Of a stretch of 35,399 bases of DNA, positions 1 through 8,380 are shown piece after piece. The stretch spans positions 1 through 35,399 of the forward strand of contig CAZLXG010000019.1 of NCBI GenBank assembly GCA_964563585.1, in the 5' to 3' direction. Source of the DNA: CAZLXG01 sp964563585 (GTDB taxonomy: Bacteria; Bacteroidota; Bacteroidia; Flavobacteriales; Flavobacteriaceae). The notes beneath the pieces are model-generated. The model searched no databases. It saw nothing but the letters and a program-made list of their open reading frames with translations, and was not told the origin of the DNA. The position numbers and the translations under genes are program-made. Each line of letters opens with the position of its first letter. Position 1 is the stretch's first letter.

Positions 1-370
1 TTACATGATTATCTGCGCTTGCGTCAAAACTATTTACCCTTAAGTCATTATTGCAATCCACTATAAATGACCCACTTATTGTGAGTATAGTAATGACAAT
101 ATCATAAGATTGATTTTGAAATAAAAGCGCATTTGAGTATACTACTTTTTCTCCAGCTTTTACATCATCTAAATCAGTAGCTGTTAGTAATGACGCATTA
201 TTAAACTGAATGGTAGCAGAACACTCATAAGTGTCAATAATTCCATCATTATCGTCATCTAAATCTATTGAATCTGGTATTCCATCTCCATCAGAATCTT
301 GAGCGTATATTGTATTTGAAAATGTCAATACAATTACGAATACTATTTTTAATAGTAGAAATTTTTTCAT
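1..370 (-). CDS. Exported protein with thrombospondin type-3 repeats (5' part only)
   Basis: The reading frame opens at ATG (complement of 368-370) and runs off the left edge without a stop, so only about 123 N-terminal residues are seen. Residues 1-23 are a typical signal peptide (two Lys after Met, hydrophobic stretch, ending IYAQ). Directly after it comes DSDGDGIPDSIDLDDDNDG, the calcium-binding thrombospondin type-3 repeat that is common near the start of large flavobacterial secreted or cell-surface proteins. The remaining visible part is beta-rich with isolated Cys and no recognised domain. Such proteins usually end in a type IX secretion signal, but that end is outside the window. Product name beyond this is not supportable. 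Confidence 0.8.
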   Translation of the reverse strand, partial: MKKFLLLKIVFVIVLTFSNTIYAQDSDGDGIPDSIDLDDDNDGIIDTYECSATIQFNNASLLTATDLDDVKAGEKVVYSNALLFQNQSYDIVITILTISGSFIVDCNNDLRVNSFDASADNHV

Positions 371-799
371 AGGTTAAAATTTAATAGTTTGGGGCTATTT
401 AACTTTTTATAAGTACTACCTAAATTTTAGTAAAATGGATTTAAAAAATCTTTAAGGGAAGATTGATAACTAATCGCATAATGATATTATATATCTTGAA
501 ATCAATTATATAGCAATATTAAAACTTATTATTTTTTATTGAATAAAAAATGATTTTTTTCGATAAAACAATAAAAAAAACCAATTAAATACACATTGAA
601 AAACATTAAATGCATAAAAAGCGGATGAATTACGTTTCTATTTTAAATTAGAATTTTCATAATTTATTAATTATTTAAAACAGCACAAGATTAATTCAAA
701 AAACGAACAAAACCTAATAAAAATCAGATTAAATGTTATTTTTTAACGATAAAGTGTATTTTTTTAATGGTAAGTACGAAATATCTAATTATTAATAAT
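371..799. other. AT-rich intergenic region, no gene seen
   Basis: A stretch of 429 bases between the 5' end of the left-edge gene and the 3' end of radA, both on the minus strand. It is extremely AT-rich, with stops in all frames at short intervals. I looked for the reverse form of the flavobacterial -7 box (CAAAnnTA), which should precede the left-edge gene, and found no exact match. No clear hairpin terminator after radA, tRNA or repeat was recognised. It presumably carries the promoter of the left-edge gene and the end of the radA transcript. Confidence 0.6.
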
Positions 800-2158
800 T
801 TATGTCAATTCTGCAACCAAATCCTCAATTTTAGAAATCAATTGAATTTTAATAGCGGTATTCTTTAAAGAAATTTTATTGTATTTAGATACAAATATAG
901 TTGAAAACCCTAATTTTTCAGCTTCTAAAATACGTTGCTCTACGCGTTGTACAGGGCGAATTTCTCCAGATAATCCAACTTCGCCAGCGAAACAAAAATC
1001 CTTTTGTAACGCTACATCTTCATTTGATGATAAAATCGCAGCAACAACCGCTAAATCAATTGCTGGGTCATCGACAGTAATTCCTCCTGTAATATTTAAG
1101 AACACATCTTTTGCTCCCAAACGAAAACCTGCACGTTTTTCTAAAACAGCTAACAACATATTTAATCGTTTTGCATTAAACCCTGTGGCACTACGTTGTG
1201 GTGTTCCGTAAACTGCTGTACTTACCAAAGCCTGAGTTTCTATCATTAATGGGCGCATACCTTCTAAAGTTGCAGCAATGGCATTCCCTGATAGCTCTTC
1301 ATCTTTTTTAGAGATTAGTATTTCCGAAGGATTAGAAACTTCTCGTAATCCTGAGCCTTGCATTTCGTAAATACCTAATTCGTTAGTCGACCCAAAACGA
1401 TTTTTATTAGCTCTTAAAATTCTAAACACATGATTTCGGTCGCCTTCAAATTGCAAAACAGTATCGACCATATGCTCCAAAATTTTTGGACCTGCAATAT
1501 TGCCATCTTTTGTAATATGACCAATTAAAACAACTGGTGTTGCTGTTTCTTTGGCGAATTTAATAAGCTCAGTCGTACATTCTTTAATTTGAGAAATACT
1601 TCCTGAAGATGATTCAATATAATCGCTATGTAACGTTTGAATAGAATCTATAATAACAATATCTGGTTCTAAGGCTTCAATTTGTTTGAAGATATTCTGT
1701 GTTTTTGTTTCAGTTAAAATATAGCAATTATCACTATTTGGATGAATACGTTCTGCTCGCATTTTTATTTGTTTCTGGCTTTCTTCACCTGAAACATACA
1801 AGGTTTTATATGGTAATTTTAAAGATATCTGAAGCATTAATGTGCTTTTCCCAATTCCTGGTTCGCCTCCTAATAATATTAAAGACCCTGGTACTATTCC
1901 TCCTCCAAGCACACGATTAAACTCATCGTCTAACGTATTCATTCGGGCTTCTTTCGAAGCATCAATATCATTGATTTTTAAAGGCTTTGAAACACGCTTT
2001 ACAGTAGATATTGGTGTTTTCCAATCACTTTTTTCAGGCTTCTGAATAACTTCTTCAACAATAGTATTCCACTCTTTACAAGCAGTACATTGCCCTTGCC
2101 ATTTTGAATATTGCGTACCACAACTTTGGCAAAAAAACGTAGTTTTTACTTTCGCCAT
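800..2158 (-). CDS. radA: DNA repair protein RadA
   Basis: RadA (Sms) is a RecA-related ATPase that promotes branch migration of recombination intermediates. The 452-residue length is normal for the family. All three parts are visible: an N-terminal zinc finger with Cys at 10, 13, 24 and 27; a RecA-like ATPase core with Walker A GEPGIGKST at 98-106, a Walker B-like hydrophobic strand ending in Asp about 171, and the RadA-specific KNRFG motif at 252-256; and a C-terminal Lon-protease-like domain (GGITVDDPAIDLAV, then FAGEVGLSGEIRPV). The ATG overlaps the stop of the upstream esterase-like gene in the arrangement TAATG, so the two are probably translationally coupled. Nothing is truncated. Confidence 0.97.
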   Translation of the reverse strand: MAKVKTTFFCQSCGTQYSKWQGQCTACKEWNTIVEEVIQKPEKSDWKTPISTVKRVSKPLKINDIDASKEARMNTLDDEFNRVLGGGIVPGSLILLGGEPGIGKSTLMLQISLKLPYKTLYVSGEESQKQIKMRAERIHPNSDNCYILTETKTQNIFKQIEALEPDIVIIDSIQTLHSDYIESSSGSISQIKECTTELIKFAKETATPVVLIGHITKDGNIAGPKILEHMVDTVLQFEGDRNHVFRILRANKNRFGSTNELGIYEMQGSGLREVSNPSEILISKKDEELSGNAIAATLEGMRPLMIETQALVSTAVYGTPQRSATGFNAKRLNMLLAVLEKRAGFRLGAKDVFLNITGGITVDDPAIDLAVVAAILSSNEDVALQKDFCFAGEVGLSGEIRPVQRVEQRILEAEKLGFSTIFVSKYNKISLKNTAIKIQLISKIEDLVAELT

Positions 2159-3315
2159 TAATACCCGAAATCTGCTTTAATTAAATCTGCTTTTTCTAGC
2201 ATTAAATCTTTTGTAATACCTGCAATTTCACTTAAAGGATATGCAGATTGGTAGGTGCGCATTGCTTTTTTAGTCTCACCTGTCTCTTCGTAAAAACGCG
2301 CTAAATAGTAGCTTCCTAAAAGTGTTTCTGGATATTGTTTTCTAGCTATTTTTCCTAATTCTTCAAAATAATTATAATCTTCTTTCTTTTCTATCGCAGC
2401 AGCTATGGCTTTAAAATCGTTTATTAGAATTTGTTTTTCAATTCCAAATAATTCATTAATTGTTTTATATTTTTCTTGAAGATATTCAACTGGTGATGTT
2501 TCTAATTTAAGAATACTTTCTTTGTACTCCTTTTTACTAATAGGTTGAAATACATAAAAAATACTTTCTAAAGCTTTTGGAATAGCATGTGCTGGAACTG
2601 AATAGTGCGAAGCACCATCAAACGTATCAAAATTATAAAACAAATTTTTATTTTCAATCGCAGATATATCCGTATTTAAAGTATTTGCCATTCTTTTTAT
2701 AGATTTAGCATCGTTGTTTGTAATCGCTAAATAATAAAAGGTTTTAGACTCTAAAGCACCTAATCTTTCAGGAAGATAATCAAGCATATTTGGCGCCAAT
2801 TCTGGGCTAACAACTATATACGCTTGAAACATTGGGCGTGGTTTTAATAAAAAATAATTAATAAAATTTGCTGTTTCACCATGACCAACGGCTACTCTAA
2901 AATTCCCTGTTCGGTATCCTCTTTCTATATATGGAATAAGTTCCATGCCAATAAACTCAAAAAAACTTGCACCTTTTTCGGTAGGTAAAGAGTTTTGTTC
3001 AGAATACATACAATCATCATAACGCTTATCAATTTGGTTAATACCAACCACAATGGCTTCTGGCATATCTTCCCAATACGAGTAATAATCTACGTTTCCT
3101 GCTACTGCTTCAAATAAATAATCGCCATCAAATACAATAAACAATGGGTATTCTTTATCTTGATTACTAGCGTCATTATAACCCCTAGGTAATTGTATCT
3201 TAATTTCTCGTGTTTCTCCTAATTTTGAAGATTCAAATGTTTCATACTTTACTTGAGCATCAATAACATTGATTGAAAATAGAACTAATAAAATGTAAAT
3301 GATAGATTTTTTCAT
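2158..3315 (-). CDS. Exported esterase-fold (alpha/beta hydrolase) protein without the nucleophile Ser
   Basis: A 385-residue exported protein: signal peptide 1-20 (ending VIDAQ), then a putative-esterase (PF00756, IroE/Fes-like) fold from about 22 to 260, then an alpha-helical, TPR-like C-terminus (about 290-385, with a YYLARFYEETGETKKA motif). The fold is supported by the LPRGY strand, FVFDGD-like turn (VFDGDYLF, 61-68), a GINQ strand, and DGASHYSVP at 233-241, where His237 fits the catalytic His. At the nucleophile elbow, where the family has GxSxG, this protein reads GHGET (144-148), so Gly146 stands at the Ser position. It is therefore probably a non-hydrolytic relative, with a binding or scaffold role; this is inference. 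It lies upstream of radA and overlaps it by one base (TAATG). Confidence 0.75.
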   Translation of the reverse strand: MKKSIIYILLVLFSINVIDAQVKYETFESSKLGETREIKIQLPRGYNDASNQDKEYPLFIVFDGDYLFEAVAGNVDYYSYWEDMPEAIVVGINQIDKRYDDCMYSEQNSLPTEKGASFFEFIGMELIPYIERGYRTGNFRVAVGHGETANFINYFLLKPRPMFQAYIVVSPELAPNMLDYLPERLGALESKTFYYLAITNNDAKSIKRMANTLNTDISAIENKNLFYNFDTFDGASHYSVPAHAIPKALESIFYVFQPISKKEYKESILKLETSPVEYLQEKYKTINELFGIEKQILINDFKAIAAAIEKKEDYNYFEELGKIARKQYPETLLGSYYLARFYEETGETKKAMRTYQSAYPLSEIAGITKDLMLEKADLIKADFGY

Positions 3316-3391
3316 TTTAGCCTGATTAAAGATTTAATACTGCCAAGATATGAAATTAAGTGAAAGTTTATAGCTGCTTTTAGAATGGTTA

Positions 3392-4360
3392 TTAACTTTC
3401 TTTTAAACGCTTGTTTCTATTATAAATGGGCAAATAAATTAAGGATAAGCCGCCAAAAATAATAACCATGAATGTTTGTGATGCCCACATAATCCAACCA
3501 AAAGCTTTACTTGGTTCTTCATCTATTCCAAAAATTGAAAATGCTAAATAAACAGCAATAGGATAAGCGCCTATTCCTCCACTAGTTGCTGCTATACTAA
3601 AACTTGCTGAAATAAACCCTATTAAAATAGCGCCTGTTGAAATGCCATGTAAATCTTCAATAGCTATAGTTGTTACATAAAACATTAAGAGGTACATTGT
3701 CCAAATAAATAAAGTATGAAAAATAAAAGGCCATTTCTTTTTCATTTTAAAAATACTTAAACCGCCTTCAACTAAACCACTAATAAATATTTTTACTTTT
3801 AAAGCTATTTTTGAATTACTTTTTTTGATATATCTAAAAACTAATAAACCTAAAATCACAACTATTGCGCCAGCAATTAAGATTTTTGTAGGATTAAATT
3901 TTTCAATTAAAAAACCATAAATAAAATCGAATTGAAGAAAAAGTGTGACAATAATAATCCCAAGAATAACTATTAAATCGGCAATACGCTCTGCAACAAT
4001 AGTCCCAAACCCCTTTTCAAAAGGTACATCTTCATAATTTGTAAGTATGGATGCTCGCGCCACTTCGCCTGCTCTTGGAATAGTATAATTAATTAAATAT
4101 GTTGCAAAAACTGCCATCACACTATTGCCAAACTTTATATTATAACCCATTGGTTCTAATTGAAAACGCCAACGATAAGCCCTCGACAAATGACTTAACA
4201 AACCTAAAAAAAGACCTAAAAGAATCCAATATTTATTTGATGATTTCCAATAATCTATAATTACTGGTATTGGTACATCTCTTAAAGAATACCAAACTAA
4301 AAAAACTCCCAATAATAATGGAAGTATAATTTTAAGTAATTTTTTTATCTGTGAATTCAA
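3392..4360 (-). CDS. Lysylphosphatidylglycerol synthase TM-region / UPF0104 family membrane protein
   Basis: A 322-residue integral inner-membrane protein with about eight hydrophobic helices, the first right after a short cytoplasmic start (residues about 9-26). The pattern matches the membrane half of lysyl-phosphatidylglycerol synthases and the AglD/UPF0104 flippase-like proteins: an early SHLSRAYRWRF motif (about 57-67), NYTIPRAGEVARASIL (about 91-106) and a late GGIGAYPIAVYLAF (about 261-274). The soluble aminoacyl-transfer domain is absent, so it should not make lysyl-lipids by itself; a lipid-flipping role is inferred from the family. It begins 4 bases after panD and so sits in the panC-panD transcript, an arrangement that recurs in flavobacteria, but its substrate cannot be told from sequence. 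Confidence 0.85.
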   Translation of the reverse strand: MNSQIKKLLKIILPLLLGVFLVWYSLRDVPIPVIIDYWKSSNKYWILLGLFLGLLSHLSRAYRWRFQLEPMGYNIKFGNSVMAVFATYLINYTIPRAGEVARASILTNYEDVPFEKGFGTIVAERIADLIVILGIIIVTLFLQFDFIYGFLIEKFNPTKILIAGAIVVILGLLVFRYIKKSNSKIALKVKIFISGLVEGGLSIFKMKKKWPFIFHTLFIWTMYLLMFYVTTIAIEDLHGISTGAILIGFISASFSIAATSGGIGAYPIAVYLAFSIFGIDEEPSKAFGWIMWASQTFMVIIFGGLSLIYLPIYNRNKRLKES

Positions 4361-4364
4361 CAGT

Positions 4365-4715
4365 TTATTTTAACAAGTTGGTCGCTTCGTTTGGAAAAAC
4401 TAACGAAGGTTTAAAGATTTTTGCTTCTTCAATATCCATAAAAGCATAGGTAATTAATATTAAGGTATCGCCAACCGAAACCTTTCTTGCGGCAGCACCA
4501 TTTAATGTAATTTCTCCACTTTTTCGTGGTCCAGGAATACAATAGGTTTCTAAGCGTTCGCCATTGTCGTTATTTACAATTTGAACTTTTTCACCTTGTA
4601 TAATATTGGCAGCATCCATTAAATCTTCATCAATAGTTATACTACCAATGTAATTTAGTTCTGCACCTGTGCATTTTACTCTGTGAATTTTAGATTTTAC
4701 TACTTGAATTTGCAT
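4365..4715 (-). CDS. panD: Aspartate 1-decarboxylase
   Basis: PanD makes beta-alanine from aspartate, the partner of pantoate in pantothenate synthesis. The enzyme is made as a zymogen that cleaves itself between Gly24 and Ser25, giving the pyruvoyl cofactor; the site is present here as YIGSI. The other key residues are in their standard places: Lys9, Arg54 and Tyr58 (ETYCI), and the NGAAAR turn at 72-77. The 116-residue length is normal. It lies 13 bases downstream of panC and 4 bases upstream of the membrane protein gene, all on the minus strand, so it is surely co-transcribed with panC, which uses its product. Confidence 0.97.
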   Translation of the reverse strand: MQIQVVKSKIHRVKCTGAELNYIGSITIDEDLMDAANIIQGEKVQIVNNDNGERLETYCIPGPRKSGEITLNGAAARKVSVGDTLILITYAFMDIEEAKIFKPSLVFPNEATNLLK

Positions 4716-4728
4716 GAGGCAAAGATAA

Positions 4729-5580
4729 TTAATTTAATGCGATATTATCTATTAATCTAATATCACCAGCATATACAGCTATAAAAATTCTATATGCTTT
4801 TTTGTTTGATTTTCGTTTTACGAATTTTAAGGTTTTAATGTCTGCAATAATAACATATTCTAACTCTAATAAATCGTGTTTTGCAAACTGTTTTTTCACC
4901 CATTCCAATACTTTATTAGCACTTTTTGTGCCAAAATGTTTTTTAGCTTCTGTTAATGTTTTATATATATAAGGTGCTGCCATTTTATATTCTAGCTTTA
5001 GTCGTGTGTTTCGCGAACTCATTGCTAAACCATTGGCTTCACGATGTATTTTACATCCAACTATATTTACTGGAATATGATATTTTTCTACCAGTTTTTT
5101 AATAATTTGTAATTGCTGAAAATCCTTTTCACCAAAATACGCATTATGAGGTTTCACTATATCGAAAAAACGTTTTACAATTGTACCTACACCATCAAAA
5201 TGCCCGTGACGAAATTTACCTTCCATTTCAAACTCAAGCCCATCAAAATCAAAATGTTGAGATTCTGTTTTTCCTTCGTAAATATCTTCCACCGTAGGTG
5301 CATATATAAGAATGTCTTTTCTCGAAACTGTTTTTAATAATTCAACATCATGCTCTAAAGTTCTTGGGTATTTTTTTAGGTCTTCATTATTATCAAACTG
5401 TGTTGGGTTAACAAAAATACTAATCACAACTTTATCGTTATTATTTAAGGCTTTTTTTACCAAAGCCAAATGACCTTCGTGTAAGGCACCCATGGTTGGA
5501 ACCATCCCTATAGCTAATTGTTTTGCTTTAAAAGCATCAATAACATTGCTTATTTGTTGTTTTTCTGTATAAACCTTCAC
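4729..5580 (-). CDS. panC: Pantothenate synthetase (pantoate-beta-alanine ligase)
   Basis: PanC joins pantoate and beta-alanine with ATP to give pantothenate, the precursor of coenzyme A. The 283-residue cytoplasmic protein has the class motifs: MVPTMGALHEGH at 26-37 (nucleotide binding, HxGH type), IFVNPTQF at 55-62, FGEKDFQQL near 152-160 and the KMSKS-like SSRN near 187-190. The start codon is GTG (complement of 5578-5580); the family normally starts with this MKVY/MxI strand, so no longer start is needed. A good -7 box (reverse TAAGTTTG, 5605-5612) lies about 25 bases upstream. First gene of the panC-panD-membrane-protein unit, divergent from the GT5-like gene. Confidence 0.96.
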   Translation of the reverse strand: MKVYTEKQQISNVIDAFKAKQLAIGMVPTMGALHEGHLALVKKALNNNDKVVISIFVNPTQFDNNEDLKKYPRTLEHDVELLKTVSRKDILIYAPTVEDIYEGKTESQHFDFDGLEFEMEGKFRHGHFDGVGTIVKRFFDIVKPHNAYFGEKDFQQLQIIKKLVEKYHIPVNIVGCKIHREANGLAMSSRNTRLKLEYKMAAPYIYKTLTEAKKHFGTKSANKVLEWVKKQFAKHDLLELEYVIIADIKTLKFVKRKSNKKAYRIFIAVYAGDIRLIDNIALN

Positions 5581-5604
5581 TTTTTAATAAAAAATTAACG
5601 CTTG

Positions 5605-5612
5605 CAAACTTA
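5605..5612 (-). promoter_or_regulatory. -7 box for panC
   Basis: On the minus strand this reads TAAGTTTG, an exact fit to the Bacteroidota TAnnTTTG -7 element, about 25 bases before the panC GTG. No clear -33 TTG at the right distance. It lies back to back with the box at 5644-5651 on the other strand. Confidence 0.5.
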
Positions 5613-5643
5613 AGATTTTACAATGAATCTGCATAAAATTTTG

Positions 5644-5651
5644 TATTTTTG
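5644..5651 (+). promoter_or_regulatory. -7 box for the GT5-like gene
   Basis: TATTTTTG fits TAnnTTTG exactly, 39 bases before the ATG at 5691. It also shows that the in-frame TTG at 5649, inside the box, is not the translation start. The -33 element is weak. Confidence 0.55.
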
Positions 5652-5690
5652 CTTGTTTTTTATTTTGAATTTTCCAAAAGCAACACACAT

Positions 5691-6500
5691 ATGAAAGATA
5701 AGAGGATATTATATGTATCATCTGAAGTAGTACCTTATTTGCCTGAAACTGAAATTTCATCTGCATCGTTTGAAGCTCCAAGGTTGGTAAACCAACAAGG
5801 TGGACAAATAAGGATTTTTATGCCTCGATACGGCAATATTAATGAAAGAAGACACCAATTACACGAAGTTATAAGACTCTCAGGGATAAATTTAGTTATT
5901 AATGATTTAGATATGCCTCTTATTATTAAAGTAGCATCGATACCTAAAGAACGTATTCAGGTTTATTTTATTGATAACGACGAGTATTTTAAACGTAAAG
6001 CAACATTAACTGATGAGAAAGGCAAATTGTTTTCTGATAATGATGAGCGTGCTATTTTCTTTGCAAAAGGCGTTATTGAAACCGTTAAAAAATTAAACTG
6101 GGCACCAGATATTATTCATATACATGGTTGGTTAGCATCGTTATTACCGCTTTATTTAAAAGAATATTATAAAGACGAGCCTTTATTTAACGAAAGTAAA
6201 ATTGTTACTTCAATATACAATCAAAGTTTTGAAGGCACGTTAAATAAAGACATGTTTAATAAAATTAAGTTTGATAATATTGATGAAGCTGCTTTTAAGA
6301 CTCTAAAAAAACCTTCATTTAACAATTTAATGAAAGTTGCAATTGATTATTCTGATGCATTAATAATTGGGTCAGAAGAACTTCCTGCCGATTTAGAAAC
6401 CTATTTAAAAGAATCTAACAAACCAATTTTAGAACACAAAAGTAAAGATGAATTCGGGGAAGCTTACACAGAATTTTTTAACACAAAAGTTTTAAGCTAA
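5691..6500 (+). CDS. Short glycogen/starch synthase-like protein (GT5 N-terminal domain only)
   Basis: About 269 residues counted from ATG 5691, chosen because the preceding in-frame TTG lies inside the promoter and because RILYVSSEVVPYLPETEIS aligns with the very start of GlgA-type synthases. Recognisable GT5 features are the VSSEVVPY start, FMPRYGNI, and PDIIHIHGWLASLLPLYLK (the counterpart of the PD..H.HDWH..L.P.YLK block). Full synthases are about 470-490 residues; the C-terminal nucleotide-binding half is absent. The ADP-glucose-binding KxGGL motif is replaced by a different sequence (SSASFEAPRL region). Similar short forms are common in flavobacteria, so this is a family trait and not local damage. 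Catalysis is doubtful and its real role unknown. It is followed after 26 bases by the DUF4270 lipoprotein. Confidence 0.8.
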   Translation: MKDKRILYVSSEVVPYLPETEISSASFEAPRLVNQQGGQIRIFMPRYGNINERRHQLHEVIRLSGINLVINDLDMPLIIKVASIPKERIQVYFIDNDEYFKRKATLTDEKGKLFSDNDERAIFFAKGVIETVKKLNWAPDIIHIHGWLASLLPLYLKEYYKDEPLFNESKIVTSIYNQSFEGTLNKDMFNKIKFDNIDEAAFKTLKKPSFNNLMKVAIDYSDALIIGSEELPADLETYLKESNKPILEHKSKDEFGEAYTEFFNTKVLS

Positions 6501-6526
6501 ACCTATAATGTTTGTTAAATTAAGTT

Positions 6527-8245
6527 ATGAAAAAAATATTTAAAGCCCTTAAATTCCCTAGTATAGTTCTATTAATTACTTTATCGTTTATTGCTTGCGA
6601 TAAAGATTTTAATTCAATAGAAAGTGATGTTTTAGGAAAAGACAATGCTAATTTTAATACTGCCGATATTAATCTGCCAATTTTAGCATATAATAAAAAA
6701 CTAGATTCTTTACAAATTAATGGTTTACCATCAAATTTTCTTGGAGTTTTTAACGACCCTGCATTTGGACAAACTACAGCTAGTATTATCACACAAATAA
6801 CACCAACAACGTTTAATCCTGATTTTGGTGATAATCCTGAAATAGACCAAGTAATAATAAGCATTCCATATTTTAGTACCGAGATAGGAGTTGATAATGA
6901 TGACAACTCTACATACGCATTAGATTCTTTATATGGAAATCCAGCAGCAGCGATTAAACTTACTATTTATCAAAGTAACTATTTTTTAAGAGATTTTAAT
7001 CCAAGTTCAACACTCAATAATGCTCAAAATTATTATTCAAATACAAACAACAATTCAAACTCTGTACTTACAGGTACTAGTGTTGTGAATTTTGATAATC
7101 ATATTGTTACTACAATTTATGAAGACCCCGAATTTATTCCAAGTGCAGAAGCTATTGTCTTAACTACAGGCACAGGCGATGATGAAGTAATTACAAGATC
7201 TACTCCAGCTTATAGAATAATTTTAGACACTCCTGAAGATAAGTTATATTGGACAAATACTATTATTAATAAAAAGGACGACCCTGTTTTAAGTAATGCA
7301 AATAACTTTAAAAATTACTTTAGAGGCTTGTATTTTAAAGCTGAAGTTATCGGCAACGATGGTAATATGATTTTATTAAATTTAGCTTCAAAAAATGCAA
7401 ACATTACTATTCATTACTCAAAAGATTCTACTGTTGAAGGCGAAGATCGCGTACAAGCTACTTATGTTTTAAATTTCACAGGAAATAGATTAAACACATT
7501 TATTAATGATTTTAATTTAGTAACACTTGAAAATGGTGATAAGGTTTTAGGTGACGAAAAAATATATTTAAAAGGCAGTGCAGGCTCTATGGCTATTGTA
7601 GATTTATTTAATGGTTTAGTAGATTGTGATGGCGATGGAAATGTTGATGACGATGCCTTAGATTGCTTTAAAAGAACTTTTAGAAAAAAAGACGAAAACA
7701 ATAATTACATTGTTAAAAATGGAAACTTCGTTTTGAAAAAATTAATTAATGAAGCTCAATTAATTATTTATGAAGATGAAACTTTATTAAACTCTCCTTC
7801 AGAAGACTACCATAAATATGATAGAATTTACGCGTACGATATTAAAAATAACGCCCCTACTATTGACTATCGTTTTGACCCAAGTAATAATAGTATAAAC
7901 CCATATTCATCAAAAATTGTAAGCCTTGGACAACGTATCAAAGAGGAAAGTGGTGCTTATAAATACAAAATTCGTATTACAGAGCACTTAAATAATATTT
8001 TACTTAAAGATTCAACTAATACTAAACTAGGGTTGGTATTATCTATCAATGTGAACGTAGACTATAATTCTAAGACCAATACTTTCAACAGTACTAAAAT
8101 CTTAAATAGTGGCGATATTGTTACTGCCATTCCAGCTTCAGCATTAATAACACCTAGAGGAACTATTTTATATGGAAATCATCAAAATGTTCCAGAAGAC
8201 AGAAAGATGAGATTAGAATTATTTATCACAGATCCAAACCTTTAG
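6527..8245 (+). CDS. DUF4270 family lipoprotein
   Basis: A 572-residue protein with a lipoprotein signal: MKK, hydrophobic residues 11-20, and a lipobox ending SFIAC with Cys24 as lipidated residue. The remainder is the DUF4270 type of flavobacterial surface lipoprotein: early DSLQINGLPSNFLGVFNDPAFG, then repeated beta strands and a late LITPRGTILYGN. Its molecular function is not known. An odd insert, VDCDGDGNVDDDALDC (about 365-380), looks like a calcium-binding acidic loop closed by two Cys. It starts 26 bases after the GT5-like gene and is probably in the same transcript; placed before glmS, an order seen in other flavobacteria (recalled, not checked). Confidence 0.85.
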   Translation: MKKIFKALKFPSIVLLITLSFIACDKDFNSIESDVLGKDNANFNTADINLPILAYNKKLDSLQINGLPSNFLGVFNDPAFGQTTASIITQITPTTFNPDFGDNPEIDQVIISIPYFSTEIGVDNDDNSTYALDSLYGNPAAAIKLTIYQSNYFLRDFNPSSTLNNAQNYYSNTNNNSNSVLTGTSVVNFDNHIVTTIYEDPEFIPSAEAIVLTTGTGDDEVITRSTPAYRIILDTPEDKLYWTNTIINKKDDPVLSNANNFKNYFRGLYFKAEVIGNDGNMILLNLASKNANITIHYSKDSTVEGEDRVQATYVLNFTGNRLNTFINDFNLVTLENGDKVLGDEKIYLKGSAGSMAIVDLFNGLVDCDGDGNVDDDALDCFKRTFRKKDENNNYIVKNGNFVLKKLINEAQLIIYEDETLLNSPSEDYHKYDRIYAYDIKNNAPTIDYRFDPSNNSINPYSSKIVSLGQRIKEESGAYKYKIRITEHLNNILLKDSTNTKLGLVLSINVNVDYNSKTNTFNSTKILNSGDIVTAIPASALITPRGTILYGNHQNVPEDRKMRLELFITDPNL

Positions 8246-8380
8246 ACAACATATATTTATATGTCTATAAAATGAATTTCATCGTATAAAGCATTAACTT
8301 CATATAATAAATATTATTATTTATCATTTATTATACATATTTGCTCTAGTTAAAATAAACCCCAATTAAATTAATTACTT

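Noticed and set aside
5584..5781. Minus-strand 65-codon frame across the panC/GT5 divergent promoters
   Set aside because: Overlaps both promoter boxes and the start of the GT5-like gene, with no recognisable motif.
8249..8264. Hairpin after the DUF4270 gene as a terminator
   Set aside because: Seven A/T-rich pairs with a 2-base loop and no T run; too weak to list.
8246..8380. Possible glmS ribozyme or riboswitch in the glmS leader
   Set aside because: The 135-base leader is AT-rich, with only a weak ACATATA/TATATGT hairpin at 8249-8264 and nothing like the ribozyme core.
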